The notes: generated by a model not told the origin, from the sequence alone. A stretch of DNA of 64,000 nucleotides from Paraburkholderia sprentiae WSM5005 (GCF_001865575.2 NZ_CP017561.2:2480001-2544000), one strand, 5' to 3'. Counted from the first letter of the stretch, positions 46,841-57,005 are shown. Translations and numbers: made by a program.

Positions 46841-47575
46841 TCAAAAGTCAGCTTCCCAGTCGACGACGATCTGCTTTGCCGCCTGGTCCACCGTTTTGAC
46901 AAAGACGCCGACGAACGGGATCAAGCGCTCGCCAGCGACCGGCTTGCCGTTTTTATCGATAACCGGATATTCGATGCGCAGCACCGACTGCGCGCCGTTG
47001 TCGATCATGCTGGCGACCTTGCCAAGGCGGACTCCGGCGAGATTCACCACGTCCAGCCCGATCAGATCGATCCAGTAAAATTCGTCGGCTTCGAGCGTCG
47101 GAAACTCGCTACGGCTGATGTACACGCGAGTGCCTCGCAAAGCCAGCGCCGCATCGCGGTCAGCGACGCCACCCAGACGGGCGACCACACTATCGCTATG
47201 CGTTTTGGCCTGTAAGGACGCCGCCGATTTGCGCTCCTGGCCTTTCAGCAGCCACCAGCGCTTCGCGCTCAGCAAGGCGTCGCCGCCCCGCCCGGCATCC
47301 GCGTGCGCGGCTACCTTGACCCAGCCTTTGAGGCCATAAGCGTCGACGATTGCGCCGACCTCGACCGCATCGGCCGGCCAGCTTGCCGCCGTTTCGATGC
47401 GCATTTCTGCCACGTCGGAACCGGCGTTCGCGACGTCGGTTTGCACCTCTTTCGCCTTGCCGTCGGTACGTTCGGCCGGTTTGCGGACGAAAGCGCCGAA
47501 CGACGCCTGACCAGACGCCTTTGCGTGTGAAGCTGCCTTGGCGCGATCAGAGCTGCTGGAATCACGCTCGGACAT
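46841..47575 (-). CDS. rimM: 16S rRNA processing protein RimM with long N-terminal extension
   Basis: 244 residues, about 60 more than E. coli RimM. The N-terminal 65 residues are Ser/Ala/Lys-rich and look disordered. The RimM core starts at [18 protein letters not shown] near residue 71. The PRC-barrel half follows, with [22 protein letters not shown] and [14 protein letters not shown]. It helps mature the 30S head with S19. A later internal start cannot be excluded, but the extension shows normal codon use. It is between rpsP and trmD. Confidence 0.94.
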   Translation of the reverse strand: MSERDSSSSDRAKAASHAKASGQASFGAFVRKPAERTDGKAKEVQTDVANAGSDVAEMRIETAASWPADAVEVGAIVDAYGLKGWVKVAAHADAGRGGDALLSAKRWWLLKGQERKSAASLQAKTHSDSVVARLGGVADRDAALALRGTRVYISRSEFPTLEADEFYWIDLIGLDVVNLAGVRLGKVASMIDNGAQSVLRIEYPVIDKNGKPVAGERLIPFVGVFVKTVDQAAKQIVVDWEADF

Positions 47576-47709
47576 CGAATACCCTCGATAACAACTTCGC
47601 AGCCTGCGTTGGCGTCTGCTTCAGTAAAACACGTTGCGCATCGCACTGCTCACGCAAACTGCGTGAGCCGCCGGCCGTACCGACGACGATACGCATCCCG
47701 GCCGCCATA

Positions 47710-47964
47710 TCAAGCAGCCGGCTGCGCCTTTTGCGCTTCCTTCACGAGACGCTCGACGGTCGGCGACAGTTGTGCGCCAACACCTTGCCAGTACGTCAGG
47801 CGGTCCTGAGCGATACGCAGGGATTCGCCCTTCGTAGCGACCGGGTTGTAGAAACCCACGCGCTCGATGAAGCGGCCGTCGCGACGGCTGCGCGAATCGG
47901 TGGCGACGATGTTGTAGAACGGGCGCTTCTTGGAGCCGCCACGAGCCAAGCGGATGATGACCAT
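47710..47964 (-). CDS. rpsP: 30S ribosomal protein S16
   Basis: 84 residues from ATG at 47964 ([17 protein letters not shown]). [21 protein letters not shown] is the signature. It is the first gene of the operon, with its own promoter 46 bases upstream and 134 bases before rimM. Confidence 0.98.
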   Translation of the reverse strand: MVIIRLARGGSKKRPFYNIVATDSRSRRDGRFIERVGFYNPVATKGESLRIAQDRLTYWQGVGAQLSPTVERLVKEAQKAQPAA

Positions 47965-48009
47965 ACTAGAATCCTTGAAAACCGGGGTTCGGAACGACTG
48001 AAACACGCG

Positions 48010-48038
48010 ATTATAGCGGGAAACTGACGCCATAACAA
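48010..48038 (-). promoter_or_regulatory. sigma-70 promoter of rpsP operon
   Basis: Read on the minus strand: -35 TTGTTA (48033-48038), a 17-base spacer and a perfect -10 TATAAT (48010-48015). Transcription would start near 48003, about 39 bases before the rpsP ATG. Confidence 0.82.
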
Positions 48039-48135
48039 ACACTTACCGGGATAAACTGAGGAACGGGGCTGCGCCGGCCTCCCACGAGAGGTGCGTGAAT
48101 CCTCCCAAACGCCCGAATCACCTGAAGGAGCGCTT

Positions 48136-49320
48136 GTGCAACGCCAGCCGAACCTCCCATTCCCATTCGTTCTTTTTATCCTTTTCCGGCGCTTTGCCGG
48201 ATCTGATCGCCCGGCGCGGAGCCGGATTCTACTGGTGGTGGCGGCCGCGTTGCTCGCCGCGCAGGCGTTAACGGCAAACGCCGCGCTACCCATCGCAAAA
48301 ATCAAGCTGCCGCCGGGCTTTCACATCGGGGTGTTGTCGGATGACGTGCCCAGCGCGCGGGCGATGACGTTGTCGCCCAAGGGCATTCTCTATGTGGGCA
48401 GCCTGGATGGACACGTCTATGCGCTCGAGCTGCAGAGCGGTCGCGCAACGGGCCGCCACGTGATCGCGTCGGGGTTGGAGATGCCGGCCGGCGTCGCATG
48501 GCACGACGGCGCGCTGTATGTGTCGGCGGTGTCGAAAATCGTGCGCTTCGATGCGATCGACGCGCATCTGAACGATCCACCCAAAGGCGTCGTCGTCACC
48601 GACAAGCTGCCCGCGGACACGCATCACGGCTGGAAATTCATCGCGTTCGGCCCGGATGGCAAGCTCTATGTGCCGCAGGGCGCGCCGTGCAACGTTTGCC
48701 AGAAGGATCCGGACCGCTTTGCGCTGATCGCCCGCATGGATCCAGACGGTAGCCACTATCAGGTCGTCGCGCGTGGCATCCGCAATTCGGTCGGCTTCGC
48801 GTGGCATCCGGTCACGCACGAACTGTGGTTCACCGACAACGGTCGCGACCTGCTCGGCGATGACATTCCGAGCGACAAGCTCAACCGCGCGCCACGGGTC
48901 GGCATGAATTTCGGCTTTCCGTACTGTCACGGCGGCGACACGCCCGACCCCGAATTCGGCAAGGATCATTCGTGCAGCGAATTCACACCGCCGGTGGTCA
49001 AGCTCGGCGCGCACGTGGCGGCGCTGGGCATGCGCTTCTACGACGGCCCGATGTTTCCGGCCGACTACCGCAACAATATCTTCATCGCCGAGCACGGCTC
49101 GTGGAACCGCAGCAAGAAAGTCGGCTACCGGATCGTGCGCGTCATCACCGATCCGGACGGCAAGCACGCGCGCCAGCAAGTCTTTGCCGAAGGCTGGCTA
49201 CAACCCGGCGAATCGGTCTGGGGCCGCCCCGCCGACGTGCTGCCGTTGCCAGACGGTTCGCTACTGATCAGCGACGATACTGCCGGCGCGATCTATCGCG
49301 TCACGTATGCGGCGCCGTAG
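48136..49320 (+). CDS. PQQ-type soluble sugar dehydrogenase-like exported protein
   Basis: 394 residues from GTG at 48136, chosen for AAGGAG six bases upstream. The N-terminus is a signal or anchor (to about TANAALP, residue 50). The body is a six-bladed beta-propeller of the glucose/sorbosone dehydrogenase family: LEMPAGVAWHDGALYV, HHGWKFIAFGPDGKLYV, IRNSVGFAWHPVTHELWFTDNGRD and IFIAEHGSWNRS. Such enzymes oxidise sugars with PQQ in the periplasm, but many family members have no proven cofactor. Partners are not visible nearby. Confidence 0.84.
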   Translation: MQRQPNLPFPFVLFILFRRFAGSDRPARSRILLVVAAALLAAQALTANAALPIAKIKLPPGFHIGVLSDDVPSARAMTLSPKGILYVGSLDGHVYALELQSGRATGRHVIASGLEMPAGVAWHDGALYVSAVSKIVRFDAIDAHLNDPPKGVVVTDKLPADTHHGWKFIAFGPDGKLYVPQGAPCNVCQKDPDRFALIARMDPDGSHYQVVARGIRNSVGFAWHPVTHELWFTDNGRDLLGDDIPSDKLNRAPRVGMNFGFPYCHGGDTPDPEFGKDHSCSEFTPPVVKLGAHVAALGMRFYDGPMFPADYRNNIFIAEHGSWNRSKKVGYRIVRVITDPDGKHARQQVFAEGWLQPGESVWGRPADVLPLPDGSLLISDDTAGAIYRVTYAAP

Positions 49321-49516
49321 CACGTGGATGCATGCGTATTCGGCTGACGTTCAGGCTTACTGTGAGCCAGGTCTGGCGCGTCCCGCCGCCCCCGCCTTCA
49401 GCCCGGGCGTCCGCCCTCCACGTGACCACGCGCCGGCCGCAGGCGTAGAATGCGCGTCGGTCCGCGCCCGCGGCGCGCCGCTCCTTTCGACTGCCTGTCA
49501 CTCTGCCCACGCGTTC

Positions 49517-49984
49517 ATGTCCACCGTCGCCTCGAGTTCCCCGCGCTTCAGATCCAAGACGCTCACCGCCGCGCTGGCGTTCCTGTTCGGCAGCCTCGGC
49601 GCCCACCGCTTCTATCTGTACGGCACACGAGACATCTACGGCTGGGCGCACCTGCTCGGCACGCTGATCGGCATTCCCGGCCTGATGCTGCTGATCGCGT
49701 CAGAGCGTGCGTCGATCCTCGGCTGGGTGCTCGCGTCGATTGGGGCGGTCTCGTTGTTTGCCGCGTTTCTGGCGGCGCTCGTCTACGGGCTGCGTCCGGA
49801 TCAGAAATGGGATGCGCAATTCAACGCTCACACAGAACGCAAAAGCCGCTCGGGTTGGACGGTCGTTTTCGTCGTGATTTTTTCGCTGCTGATCGGTGCG
49901 TTTCTACTGATGACCAGTCTCGCGTTCGCCTTCCAGACCTACTTCGAAAGTCAGCTTGAAGCGGCCAGGTCGATTTCGCAGTAA
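49517..49984 (+). CDS. TM2-domain membrane protein
   Basis: 155 residues from ATG at 49517 (MSTVASS). The TM2 domain (about residues 14-62) starts LTAALAFLFGSLGAHRFYLYG, the DRF-like motif being AHRFYLYG. Four hydrophobic segments in total are seen, including a C-terminal one near residue 125. The function is unknown in bacteria. It converges on the radical SAM gene, with 33 bases between. Confidence 0.83.
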   Translation: MSTVASSSPRFRSKTLTAALAFLFGSLGAHRFYLYGTRDIYGWAHLLGTLIGIPGLMLLIASERASILGWVLASIGAVSLFAAFLAALVYGLRPDQKWDAQFNAHTERKSRSGWTVVFVVIFSLLIGAFLLMTSLAFAFQTYFESQLEAARSISQ

Positions 49985-50017
49985 TTCCCCGTATCGGGAC
50001 CAGCAGGCGTTCCAGCG

Positions 50018-51193
50018 CTAGAAAAGCCTAAGTTGCGGATTGTCGCGCGCCTGTGCGCTTGCCTGCTCGGGGCGTGGTGGCCCGATCCGGCGAAAGTGGG
50101 ACATGTCGAGAATGCCGCGCTCGCGCCCGTTTAGCCCCAAGCGGCACACGGCCTTTTGAAAGCGCTGCCTGAGCAAATCCGCCCATAAGCCCTCCCCCTT
50201 CATGCGGGTCGAAAACGACGAGTCGTAATCCTTGCCGCCCCGCATGTCGCGCACACGGCTCATCACGCGCTCGGCCCGTTCCGGAAAATGAGCGCTCAGC
50301 CAATCCTTGAATAACGGCGCGACTTCCCACGGCAGCCGCAGCACGATATAGCTCGCATTGCTGGCGCCCGCTTGCGTGCAGGCTTCGAGCACGCGCTCCA
50401 GGTCCGGTTCGGTGACGAACGGGATCACCGGCGCGATGCTGACGCCGACCGGAATGCCCGCCTCGCTCAGCGTACGGATCGTTCGCAGCCGGCGCGACGG
50501 GGTGGCCGCGCGCGGCTCGAGCGTGCGTGCGATATCGGCGTCCAGCGTGGTGATGGTGATCGCCGCCATGAATTGCCCGCGCTCCGCCATCGGTGCGAGC
50601 AAGTCGATGTCGCGCTCGATCAGCGACGATTTGGTGATCGCCGCGAACGGATGGTTGCGCTCGCTGAGCACCTCTATCACCCGACGCGTAAGACGCAGGT
50701 CTCGCTCGGCCGGTTGCCATGCGTCGGTCGCGACGCCGAGTGCGATCGGCTCCGGTACGTAGGATTTCTTCGATAGGTCCCGCTCGAGCAGTTCCGGCGC
50801 GTTGATCTTCGCGTAGATGCGGCTTTCGAAATCAAGTCCGGGCGACAAGCCCAGATAGCTATGCGTGGGCCGCGCGAAGCAATAGATGCAGCCGTGCTCG
50901 CAGCCGCGATACGGATTGAGCGACACGTTGAACGGAATGTCCGGCGACGCATTGCGCGTGAGGATCGTTTTCGCGCGCTCCTCGAACACTTGCGTGCGCA
51001 GGACCTTCGGCTCACCGTCTTCGTCGGCTGTCTGCCAGCCGTCGTCGACGGCCTCGCGCTGGTCGACTTCGTAGCGGCCTTGCAGGTTCGTGACCGCGCC
51101 GCGCCCCTTGCGAGGCGCCGGCGGCGCGATCGGAAATTCGGGAATGTCAGAGGTGTCGGCGTCATCCACGGCGGGCCACGCAAGCAAAAGCAT
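50018..51193 (-). CDS. PA0069-family radical SAM protein
   Basis: 391 residues. The radical SAM cluster motif is CEHGCIYC (near residue 98, CxxxCxxC), preceded by NVSLNPYRGC; the GVSIAPVIPF block is near residue 250. It resembles spore photoproduct lyase-like proteins, without the lyase's C-terminal Cys context I would need to call repair activity. A LexA box overlaps its promoter, so it is probably DNA-damage induced; from memory, the Pseudomonas homologue PA0069 is also in the LexA regulon. It converges on the TM2 gene. Confidence 0.9.
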   Translation of the reverse strand: MLLLAWPAVDDADTSDIPEFPIAPPAPRKGRGAVTNLQGRYEVDQREAVDDGWQTADEDGEPKVLRTQVFEERAKTILTRNASPDIPFNVSLNPYRGCEHGCIYCFARPTHSYLGLSPGLDFESRIYAKINAPELLERDLSKKSYVPEPIALGVATDAWQPAERDLRLTRRVIEVLSERNHPFAAITKSSLIERDIDLLAPMAERGQFMAAITITTLDADIARTLEPRAATPSRRLRTIRTLSEAGIPVGVSIAPVIPFVTEPDLERVLEACTQAGASNASYIVLRLPWEVAPLFKDWLSAHFPERAERVMSRVRDMRGGKDYDSSFSTRMKGEGLWADLLRQRFQKAVCRLGLNGRERGILDMSHFRRIGPPRPEQASAQARDNPQLRLF

Positions 51194-51214
51194 TGAGGAA
51201 GCGCTAAAAAGAAA

Positions 51215-51260
51215 CTGCGTAAATACTGTACAAATATACAGTATTTACGCAGTTTGTCGA
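51215..51260 (-). promoter_or_regulatory. LexA box within a 38-bp perfect palindrome, SOS promoter
   Basis: CTGT (51226-51229)-N8-ACAG (51238-51241) is a perfect SOS box, inside perfect 16-base arms (51215-51230 and 51237-51252) with a six-base centre. On the minus strand a -35 TCGACA (51255-51260), a 16-base spacer and a -10 TATATT (51233-51238) place the box over the -10. The radical SAM ATG is 22 bases downstream of the palindrome. Confidence 0.9.
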
Positions 51261-51312
51261 GCACTTGGTTTGCTCGCGTAATGCGCGGCTAGCCCGGTCA
51301 GCGGGCACGCAG

Positions 51313-51801
51313 TTACTCGCCCACTGCAATCGTCAGCGTTTCCTTGATTTCCTCCATCACCACGTAGCTCTTCGACTGCACCGCGCCCGGCAGCTGCAGC
51401 AGGATGTCGCCGAGCAATTTTCGGTAGTCGGCCATTTCGCCGATGCGCGCCTTGATCAAATAGTCGAAATCGCCCGACACCAGGTGACATTCGAGCACCT
51501 CGGGGATCTTCTGCACCTCGCGCCGGAACTGGTCGAACATATTGCCGCTCTTGTGATCGAGCGTTATCTCGACGAACACGAGCAACGCCGCGCCCAACTC
51601 GGCCGGGTTCACGCGTGCGTAGTAGCCGGTGATCACGCCGTCGCGCTCCATCCGCTTGACGCGCTCGATGCACGGCGTCACCGACAGTCCCACCCGCTCC
51701 GCCAGATCCTTCATCGCCATTCGGCCGTCCTGCTGCAGAAACCGCAGGATCTTGTGATCAAGCTTGTCGAGAGCCCGCACGGGCTGGCGCTGGGTCCGCA
51801 T
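51313..51801 (-). CDS. Lrp/AsnC-family transcriptional regulator
   Basis: 162 residues. The N-terminal HTH is ALDKLDHKILRFLQQDGRM with LAERVGLSVTPCIERVKRM, followed by the AsnC effector-binding domain (LVFVEITLDHK, CHLVSGDFDYLIKARI). It is the Lrp-type regulator usually placed divergent from dadA, here with 180 bases between the starts; I infer that it activates dadA in response to alanine or leucine. The start at 51801 gives MRTQRQPVRALDKLD. Confidence 0.93.
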   Translation of the reverse strand: MRTQRQPVRALDKLDHKILRFLQQDGRMAMKDLAERVGLSVTPCIERVKRMERDGVITGYYARVNPAELGAALLVFVEITLDHKSGNMFDQFRREVQKIPEVLECHLVSGDFDYLIKARIGEMADYRKLLGDILLQLPGAVQSKSYVVMEEIKETLTIAVGE

Positions 51802-51981
51802 AGTCTTTTTTCTGAAAACGATGAAAATACGATAACAAAACCTGCCTCACTGCCAATAGTATAGCCGTTAACACTGGGCAAACGGCATTTCACCTTGCGT
51901 TGCAGCTCGTTGAATGGAGTCACATCGAATTCAGCGGCGAGCTCGCTGCCCTCACTCAATTTTCGAATACCTGGAGCAGCT

Positions 51982-53268
51982 ATGCGAGTCGTCGTTTTGG
52001 GCAGTGGCGTCGTCGGCGTGACGAGTGCGTATTACCTCGCGCGCGCCGGTCACGAAGTGACCGTCATCGATCGCGAAGCTGGCCCAGCGCTGGAAACCAG
52101 CTTCGCCAACGCGGGCCAGATCTCGCCCGGCTATGCGTCGCCGTGGGCCGCGCCGGGCGTGCCTCTGAAGGCGCTCAAGTGGATGTTCCAGAAGCACGCG
52201 CCACTCGCGATCCGCCTCGACGGCACCGCGTTCCAGTTGCAATGGATGTGGCAGATGCTGCAGAACTGCACGGCGGCGCGCTATGCGGTCAACAAGGGCC
52301 GCATGGTGCGGCTCGCCGAATACAGCCGCGACTGCCTGCAGGCGCTGCGCGCCGACACAGGCATCCGGTACGAAGGCCGCACCGGCGGCACACTGCAGGT
52401 GTTCCGCACGCAGCAGCAGTTCGACGGCGCCGCGAAAGACATCGCCGTGCTCCAGGAAGCGAACGTGCCATACGAGCTGCTGACGGCCGACGAACTCGCG
52501 AGGGCCGAGCCGGCGCTCGGCGCGGTGTCGCACAAGCTGACCGGTGGGCTGCGCCTGCCCGGCGACGAAACCGGCGACTGCCAGATGTTCACGACGCGCC
52601 TCGCGGCGCTCGCCGAAGAGCTGGGCGTCAAGTTCCGCTATAACACGTCGGTCGACGCGCTCGCGATGGCGGGCGGCCGCGTCGCGGGCGTACAGTGCGG
52701 CGGCGAGCTGGTGCGCGCGGATTCGTTCGTGGTCGCGCTCGGTTCGTATTCGACGCGCTTCCTCGATGGCATCGTGAAGATCCCGGTCTATCCGCTAAAG
52801 GGCTATTCGATCACCGCACCGATCGTCAACGCGGCTGCCGCGCCGGTATCGACCGTGCTCGACGAGACCTACAAGATTGCGATCACGCGCTTCGACGACC
52901 GCATTCGCGTCGGCGGCATGGCGGAGATCGTCGGCTTCGACAAGTCGCTGCGCAACGCGCGCCGCGAGACGCTCGAGCTGTCTGTGAACGAGCTTTTCCC
53001 GGGCGGCGGCGACACGTCCAAGGCGACGTTCTGGACCGGTCTGCGGCCGATGACACCGGACGGCACGCCGATCGTCGGCCGCACGCCAGTGCCGAACCTG
53101 TTCCTGAACACCGGCCATGGCACGCTCGGCTGGACGATGTCGTGCGGCTCGGGTCAACTGCTCGCCGACCTGATGTCGGGCAAGCAGCCGGCGATTCGCG
53201 CGGACGATCTGTCGGTGCATCGCTATCTCGGCGAGACCACGGGCGAGCATCGGCCGGCTTATGCGTGA
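51982..53268 (+). CDS. dadA: D-amino acid dehydrogenase
   Basis: 428 residues. The FAD Rossmann motif is at the very N-terminus ([20 protein letters not shown]), with [20 protein letters not shown] near 45 and the C-terminal [18 protein letters not shown] typical of DadA. It oxidises D-alanine and other D-amino acids to 2-oxo acids at the inner membrane, passing electrons to quinones. Start ATG at 51982 follows TGGAGCAGCT. No alanine racemase gene dadX is next to it. Confidence 0.96.
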   Translation: MRVVVLGSGVVGVTSAYYLARAGHEVTVIDREAGPALETSFANAGQISPGYASPWAAPGVPLKALKWMFQKHAPLAIRLDGTAFQLQWMWQMLQNCTAARYAVNKGRMVRLAEYSRDCLQALRADTGIRYEGRTGGTLQVFRTQQQFDGAAKDIAVLQEANVPYELLTADELARAEPALGAVSHKLTGGLRLPGDETGDCQMFTTRLAALAEELGVKFRYNTSVDALAMAGGRVAGVQCGGELVRADSFVVALGSYSTRFLDGIVKIPVYPLKGYSITAPIVNAAAAPVSTVLDETYKIAITRFDDRIRVGGMAEIVGFDKSLRNARRETLELSVNELFPGGGDTSKATFWTGLRPMTPDGTPIVGRTPVPNLFLNTGHGTLGWTMSCGSGQLLADLMSGKQPAIRADDLSVHRYLGETTGEHRPAYA

Positions 53269-53327
53269 GTTCAAGCGCGTGCGCTGACGCGCCCTTGGCC
53301 GCAGCGCGGCCCGCAACAAACAGCTCC

Positions 53328-53365
53328 AAAAGCAAACGGCGCCTCACGAGGCGCCGTTTGCTTTT
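53328..53365. terminator. strong bidirectional terminator between dadA and acyl-CoA dehydrogenase
   Basis: A 17-base perfect stem (53328-53344 with 53349-53365) and a CACG loop. The stem ends are AAAA and TTTT, so it can stop transcripts from both strands. Confidence 0.92.
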
Positions 53366-53404
53366 CAACGTGCTGCCGCGCTCGCGGCCGGCGTCAACAC
53401 AGGT

Positions 53405-55195
53405 TCAGAACTGATCTTCCGACAAAGCCAGCATGCCCTCGCCTCCCTTCGCGCTGACGATCGCCACTTCGAGCGCCGCCGCTTGCGGCAGCACATGCTC
53501 GGCGTAAAACCGCGCGGTCGCAATCTTCGCGTCATGAAACGCGGGATCCTCGGCGTGCTTCGTCGCCGCGGCAAGCTGCGCACGCGCCATCTGCCAGCCG
53601 CCTAACACGATGCCCGCAAGCTTCAGATAGGGCACACTGCCCGCGAACACCGCATTCGGATCGCTCTTCGCATTCGCGACGACGAAATCGACGACTGCGC
53701 CGAGCGCGCGCTGCCCCTGCGCGAGTTGCGTCTTCATCGACGCGAACGCCGCGCCCTGCTCCACGCCAAGCGCTTCGACCGTTTCACCGATGCCGGCAAG
53801 CAGCTCCTTCGCGACCTTGCCGCCGTCGCGCAGCGTCTTGCGACCGATCAGGTCGTTGGCCTGAATCGCGGTCGTGCCTTCGTAGATCGGCAGAATGCGC
53901 GCGTCGCGGTAGTACTGCGCCGCGCCGGTTTCCTCGATGAAGCCCATGCCGCCATGCACCTGCACGCCGAGGCTCGTGACATCGATCGACAGTTCCGTGC
54001 TCCAGCCCTTGACGATCGGCACCAGGTATTCGTAGATCGCCTGATGCTTCGCGCGCGTCGCCCCGTCCGGATGACAATGCGCGACGTCGCAATGCGAGGC
54101 CGCGACGTATGCGAGCGCGCGCGACGCCTCGGTGAGGCTGCGCATCGTCGACAGCATGCGGCGCACATCCGGGTGCTGGATGATCGCCACGGACTGCTTC
54201 GCGGAGCCATCAACAGGGCGGCTCTGCACGCGCTCCTTCGCATACCCGAGCGCCTTCTGATACGCGCGATCCGAGATCGCGACACCTTGCATGCCGACCG
54301 CGAAACGCGCGGCGTTCATCATGATGAACATGTATTCGAGGCCGCGATTCTCTTCGCCGATCAGCTGACCGAGCGCGCCGCCGTGATCGCCGAACTGCAG
54401 CACCGCGGTCGGGCTCGCCTTGATGCCGAGCTTGTGCTCGATCGACACGCAATGCACGTCGTTGCGCTCCCCGAGCGAGCCATCCTCGTTGACGAGAAAC
54501 TTCGGCACGAGAAACAGCGAAATGCCCTTCACGCCTTCGGGCGCGTTCAGTGTGCGCGCCAGTACGAGATGGACGATGTTCTTCGCCATGTCGTGCTCGC
54601 CCCACGTAATGAAAATCTTCGTGCCGAACAGCTTGAACGAACCATCGCCCTGGGGCTCGGCGCGCGTGCGCACGAGCGCGAGATCGGAGCCAGCCTGCGG
54701 CTCGGTCAGGTTCATCGTGCCCGTCCACTCGCCAGAGATCAGCTTCGGCACAAAGGTCTGTTTCTGCGTTTCGCTGCCGGCGGTCAATAGTGCTTCGATC
54801 GCGCCGTCGGTCAGCAAAGGACACAACGCGAACGACAAATTCGACGCATTGAGCATTTCGACGCACGGCGTCGCGATCAGCTTCGGCAGCCCCTGCCCCT
54901 CATAGTCGAGCGGATGCTGCACGCCCTGCCAGCCGCCCTCGGCGAACTGGCGGAACGCGTCCCTGAAACCGGGCGTCGCGGTGACGACGCCATCCTTCCA
55001 GCTGCTCGGATTGCGATCGCCGTCGACGTTCAGCGGTGCGAGGACTTCGCCGCATAGTTTCGCCGATTCGTCGAGCACGGCTTGCGCCGTGTCGAGGTTC
55101 GCGTCTTCGAAGCCGGGCAGCTTCGCGATGTCTTCGAGTCCGGCCAGTTCTTTCATCACGAACAGCATGTCCTTGATGGGCGCCGTATAGCTCAT
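53405..55195 (-). CDS. acyl-CoA dehydrogenase (FadE-like, long form)
   Basis: 596 residues, the long ACAD form with an N-terminal extension (MSYTAPIKDMLFVM). Key parts are MNLTEPQAGSDLALVRT near 163 (FAD and substrate), KLFGTKIFITWGEHDM near 189, QVHGGMGFIEETGAAQYYRD near 408 and the catalytic Glu in PIYEGTTAIQANDLIGRK near 432. It oxidises acyl-CoA and passes electrons to EtfAB, whose genes lie directly upstream on the same strand. A terminator sits between etfA and this gene. The SD GGGAGGAG is nine bases before the ATG. Confidence 0.94.
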   Translation of the reverse strand: MSYTAPIKDMLFVMKELAGLEDIAKLPGFEDANLDTAQAVLDESAKLCGEVLAPLNVDGDRNPSSWKDGVVTATPGFRDAFRQFAEGGWQGVQHPLDYEGQGLPKLIATPCVEMLNASNLSFALCPLLTDGAIEALLTAGSETQKQTFVPKLISGEWTGTMNLTEPQAGSDLALVRTRAEPQGDGSFKLFGTKIFITWGEHDMAKNIVHLVLARTLNAPEGVKGISLFLVPKFLVNEDGSLGERNDVHCVSIEHKLGIKASPTAVLQFGDHGGALGQLIGEENRGLEYMFIMMNAARFAVGMQGVAISDRAYQKALGYAKERVQSRPVDGSAKQSVAIIQHPDVRRMLSTMRSLTEASRALAYVAASHCDVAHCHPDGATRAKHQAIYEYLVPIVKGWSTELSIDVTSLGVQVHGGMGFIEETGAAQYYRDARILPIYEGTTAIQANDLIGRKTLRDGGKVAKELLAGIGETVEALGVEQGAAFASMKTQLAQGQRALGAVVDFVVANAKSDPNAVFAGSVPYLKLAGIVLGGWQMARAQLAAATKHAEDPAFHDAKIATARFYAEHVLPQAAALEVAIVSAKGGEGMLALSEDQF

Positions 55196-55218
55196 TTCGG
55201 TTCTCCTCCCTTGATATG

Positions 55219-55255
55219 AAAAAAGGGCGCGGGACTCGGTCGGTCCTGCGCCCTT
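55219..55255 (-). terminator. intercistronic terminator, etfA / acyl-CoA dehydrogenase
   Basis: On the minus strand: an AAGGGCGC..GCGCCCTT stem with an inner GGAC/GTCC helix and then a run of T residues, ending only about 23 bases before the dehydrogenase ATG. It leaves no room for a new promoter, so downstream expression should depend on read-through. Confidence 0.82.
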
Positions 55256-55293
55256 CGCTTGCTGTCGACGACCTCTTTCAGTCGCCGCGGCGC

Positions 55294-56241
55294 TTAGCCG
55301 AGTTCGCTCACGAGTTCCGGCACGAGCGTGAACAGATCGCCAACGAGACCGTAATCCGCGACGCTGAAAATCGGCGCTTCTTCGTCCTTGTTGATCGCGA
55401 CGATCACCTTCGAATCTTTCATGCCCGCGAGGTGCTGGATCGCACCCGAGATGCCCACCGCGACATACAGTTGCGGCGCGACGATCTTGCCCGTCTGGCC
55501 GACCTGATAGTCGTTCGGCACGAAGCCCGCATCGACGGCCGCGCGCGACGCGCCGAGCGCCGCGCCGAGCTTGTCCGCCAGCGGTTCCAGCACCTTCGTG
55601 TAGTTCTCGCCGCTGCCCAGACCCCGGCCACCCGACACGATGATCTTCGCACTCGTCAGTTCCGGACGGTCGAGCTTCGTCACTTCGCGGCTCACGAACT
55701 GCGAGATGCCTGCGTCGGCTGCCGCCTCGATCTTCTCGACCGCTGCGCTGCCGCCTTCCGCCGCCACTGCGTCGAAACCGGTGGTCCGCACCGTGATGAC
55801 CTTGATCGGATCAGCCGATTGCACGATCGCGATCGCATTGCCTGCGTAGATCGGACGCTCGAACGTGTCGGCGCTATCCACTGCCGTGATGTCGCTGATC
55901 TGCGCGACGTCGAGCTTCGCGGCGATACGCGGCGCGATGTTCTTGCCGTAGGCGGTGGCCGGCGCGAGGATGTGCGTGTAGTGCTTCGCCGCATCCTGCA
56001 CCAGCGTCAACACCGTCGCTTCGACGTTTTCCGCGAGGCCTTCGGCCAGTTGCAGCGCGTCGGCGAGCAGCACTTTACCGACGCCGGCGATTTTCGCGGC
56101 TGCGTCCGCTGCGGCCTGCGCGTTGTGACCTGCGACCAGCACGTGGATATCACCGCCAATCTTCTGTGCCGCCGCGATCGTGTTCAGCGTCGCGGCCTTG
56201 ATCGACGCGTTGTCGTGTTCTGCTATTACCAGATTCGTCAT
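55294..56241 (-). CDS. etfA: electron transfer flavoprotein alpha subunit
   Basis: 315 residues from ATG at 56241 ([11 protein letters not shown], the family start). The C-terminal FAD-binding signature [17 protein letters not shown] (near 256) and [14 protein letters not shown] are intact, and the [12 protein letters not shown] block is near 198. With EtfB it carries electrons from acyl-CoA dehydrogenases to ETF:quinone oxidoreductase. It starts 14 bases after etfB. Confidence 0.96.
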   Translation of the reverse strand: MTNLVIAEHDNASIKAATLNTIAAAQKIGGDIHVLVAGHNAQAAADAAAKIAGVGKVLLADALQLAEGLAENVEATVLTLVQDAAKHYTHILAPATAYGKNIAPRIAAKLDVAQISDITAVDSADTFERPIYAGNAIAIVQSADPIKVITVRTTGFDAVAAEGGSAAVEKIEAAADAGISQFVSREVTKLDRPELTSAKIIVSGGRGLGSGENYTKVLEPLADKLGAALGASRAAVDAGFVPNDYQVGQTGKIVAPQLYVAVGISGAIQHLAGMKDSKVIVAINKDEEAPIFSVADYGLVGDLFTLVPELVSELG

Positions 56242-56255
56242 TTGCCCTGTCTCCC

Positions 56256-57005
56256 TCACAGCACCTTGGCTTCGCTCTTCAGCTTCTCGACCAGCGTCTT
56301 CACGTCCGGCACCTTCACACCGGCGGCGCGCTTCGGCGGCTCGGCGACTTTCAGCGTCTTCAGACGCGGCGTGACATCGACGCCGAGCTCTTCGGGCCTG
56401 AGCGTTTCCAGCGGCTTTTTCTTCGCCTTCATGATGTTCGGCAGCGTCACGTAGCGCGGCTCGTTCAGGCGCAGATCGGTGGTGATCACAGCGGGCAGTT
56501 TCAGCGATAGCGTCTCGGCGCCGCCGTCCACTTCACGCGACACCGTTGCCTTGCCGTCTGCAACCACCACCTTCGACGCGAAGGTCGCCTGCGGCAGGTT
56601 CGCGAGCGCGGCGAGCATCTGACCCGTCTGGTTCGAATCGTCGTCGATCGCCTGCTTGCCGAGGATCACCAGCTGCGGCTGTTCCCTGTCGACCAGCGCC
56701 TTGAGCAACTTCGCGACCGCGAGCGGCTGCAGGTCTTCGTTCGACTCGATCAGGATCGCGCGGTCCGCGCCGATGGCGAGCGCGGTGCGCAGCGTTTCCT
56801 GCGCCTGCGTCACACCGGCCGACACGGCGATCACTTCGGTCGCCACGCCCGCTTCCTTCAGACGCACGGCTTCTTCCACCGCGATTTCGTCGAACGGGTT
56901 CATCGACATTTTCACGTTCGCGATGTCGACGCCCGTGCCGTCCGATTTCACGCGGACCTTCACGTTGTAGTCGACCACTCGCTTGACTGGCACCAGAATT
57001 TTCAT
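56256..57005 (-). CDS. etfB: electron transfer flavoprotein beta subunit
   Basis: 249 residues from ATG at 57005 ([19 protein letters not shown]); an in-frame ATG two codons upstream is also possible. It shows the EtfB signature region near residue 160 ([33 protein letters not shown]) and the AMP-binding [16 protein letters not shown]. It is the first gene of the etfBA-acyl-CoA dehydrogenase unit. A palindromic operator candidate lies 124 bases upstream. Confidence 0.96.
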   Translation of the reverse strand: MKILVPVKRVVDYNVKVRVKSDGTGVDIANVKMSMNPFDEIAVEEAVRLKEAGVATEVIAVSAGVTQAQETLRTALAIGADRAILIESNEDLQPLAVAKLLKALVDREQPQLVILGKQAIDDDSNQTGQMLAALANLPQATFASKVVVADGKATVSREVDGGAETLSLKLPAVITTDLRLNEPRYVTLPNIMKAKKKPLETLRPEELGVDVTPRLKTLKVAEPPKRAAGVKVPDVKTLVEKLKSEAKVL

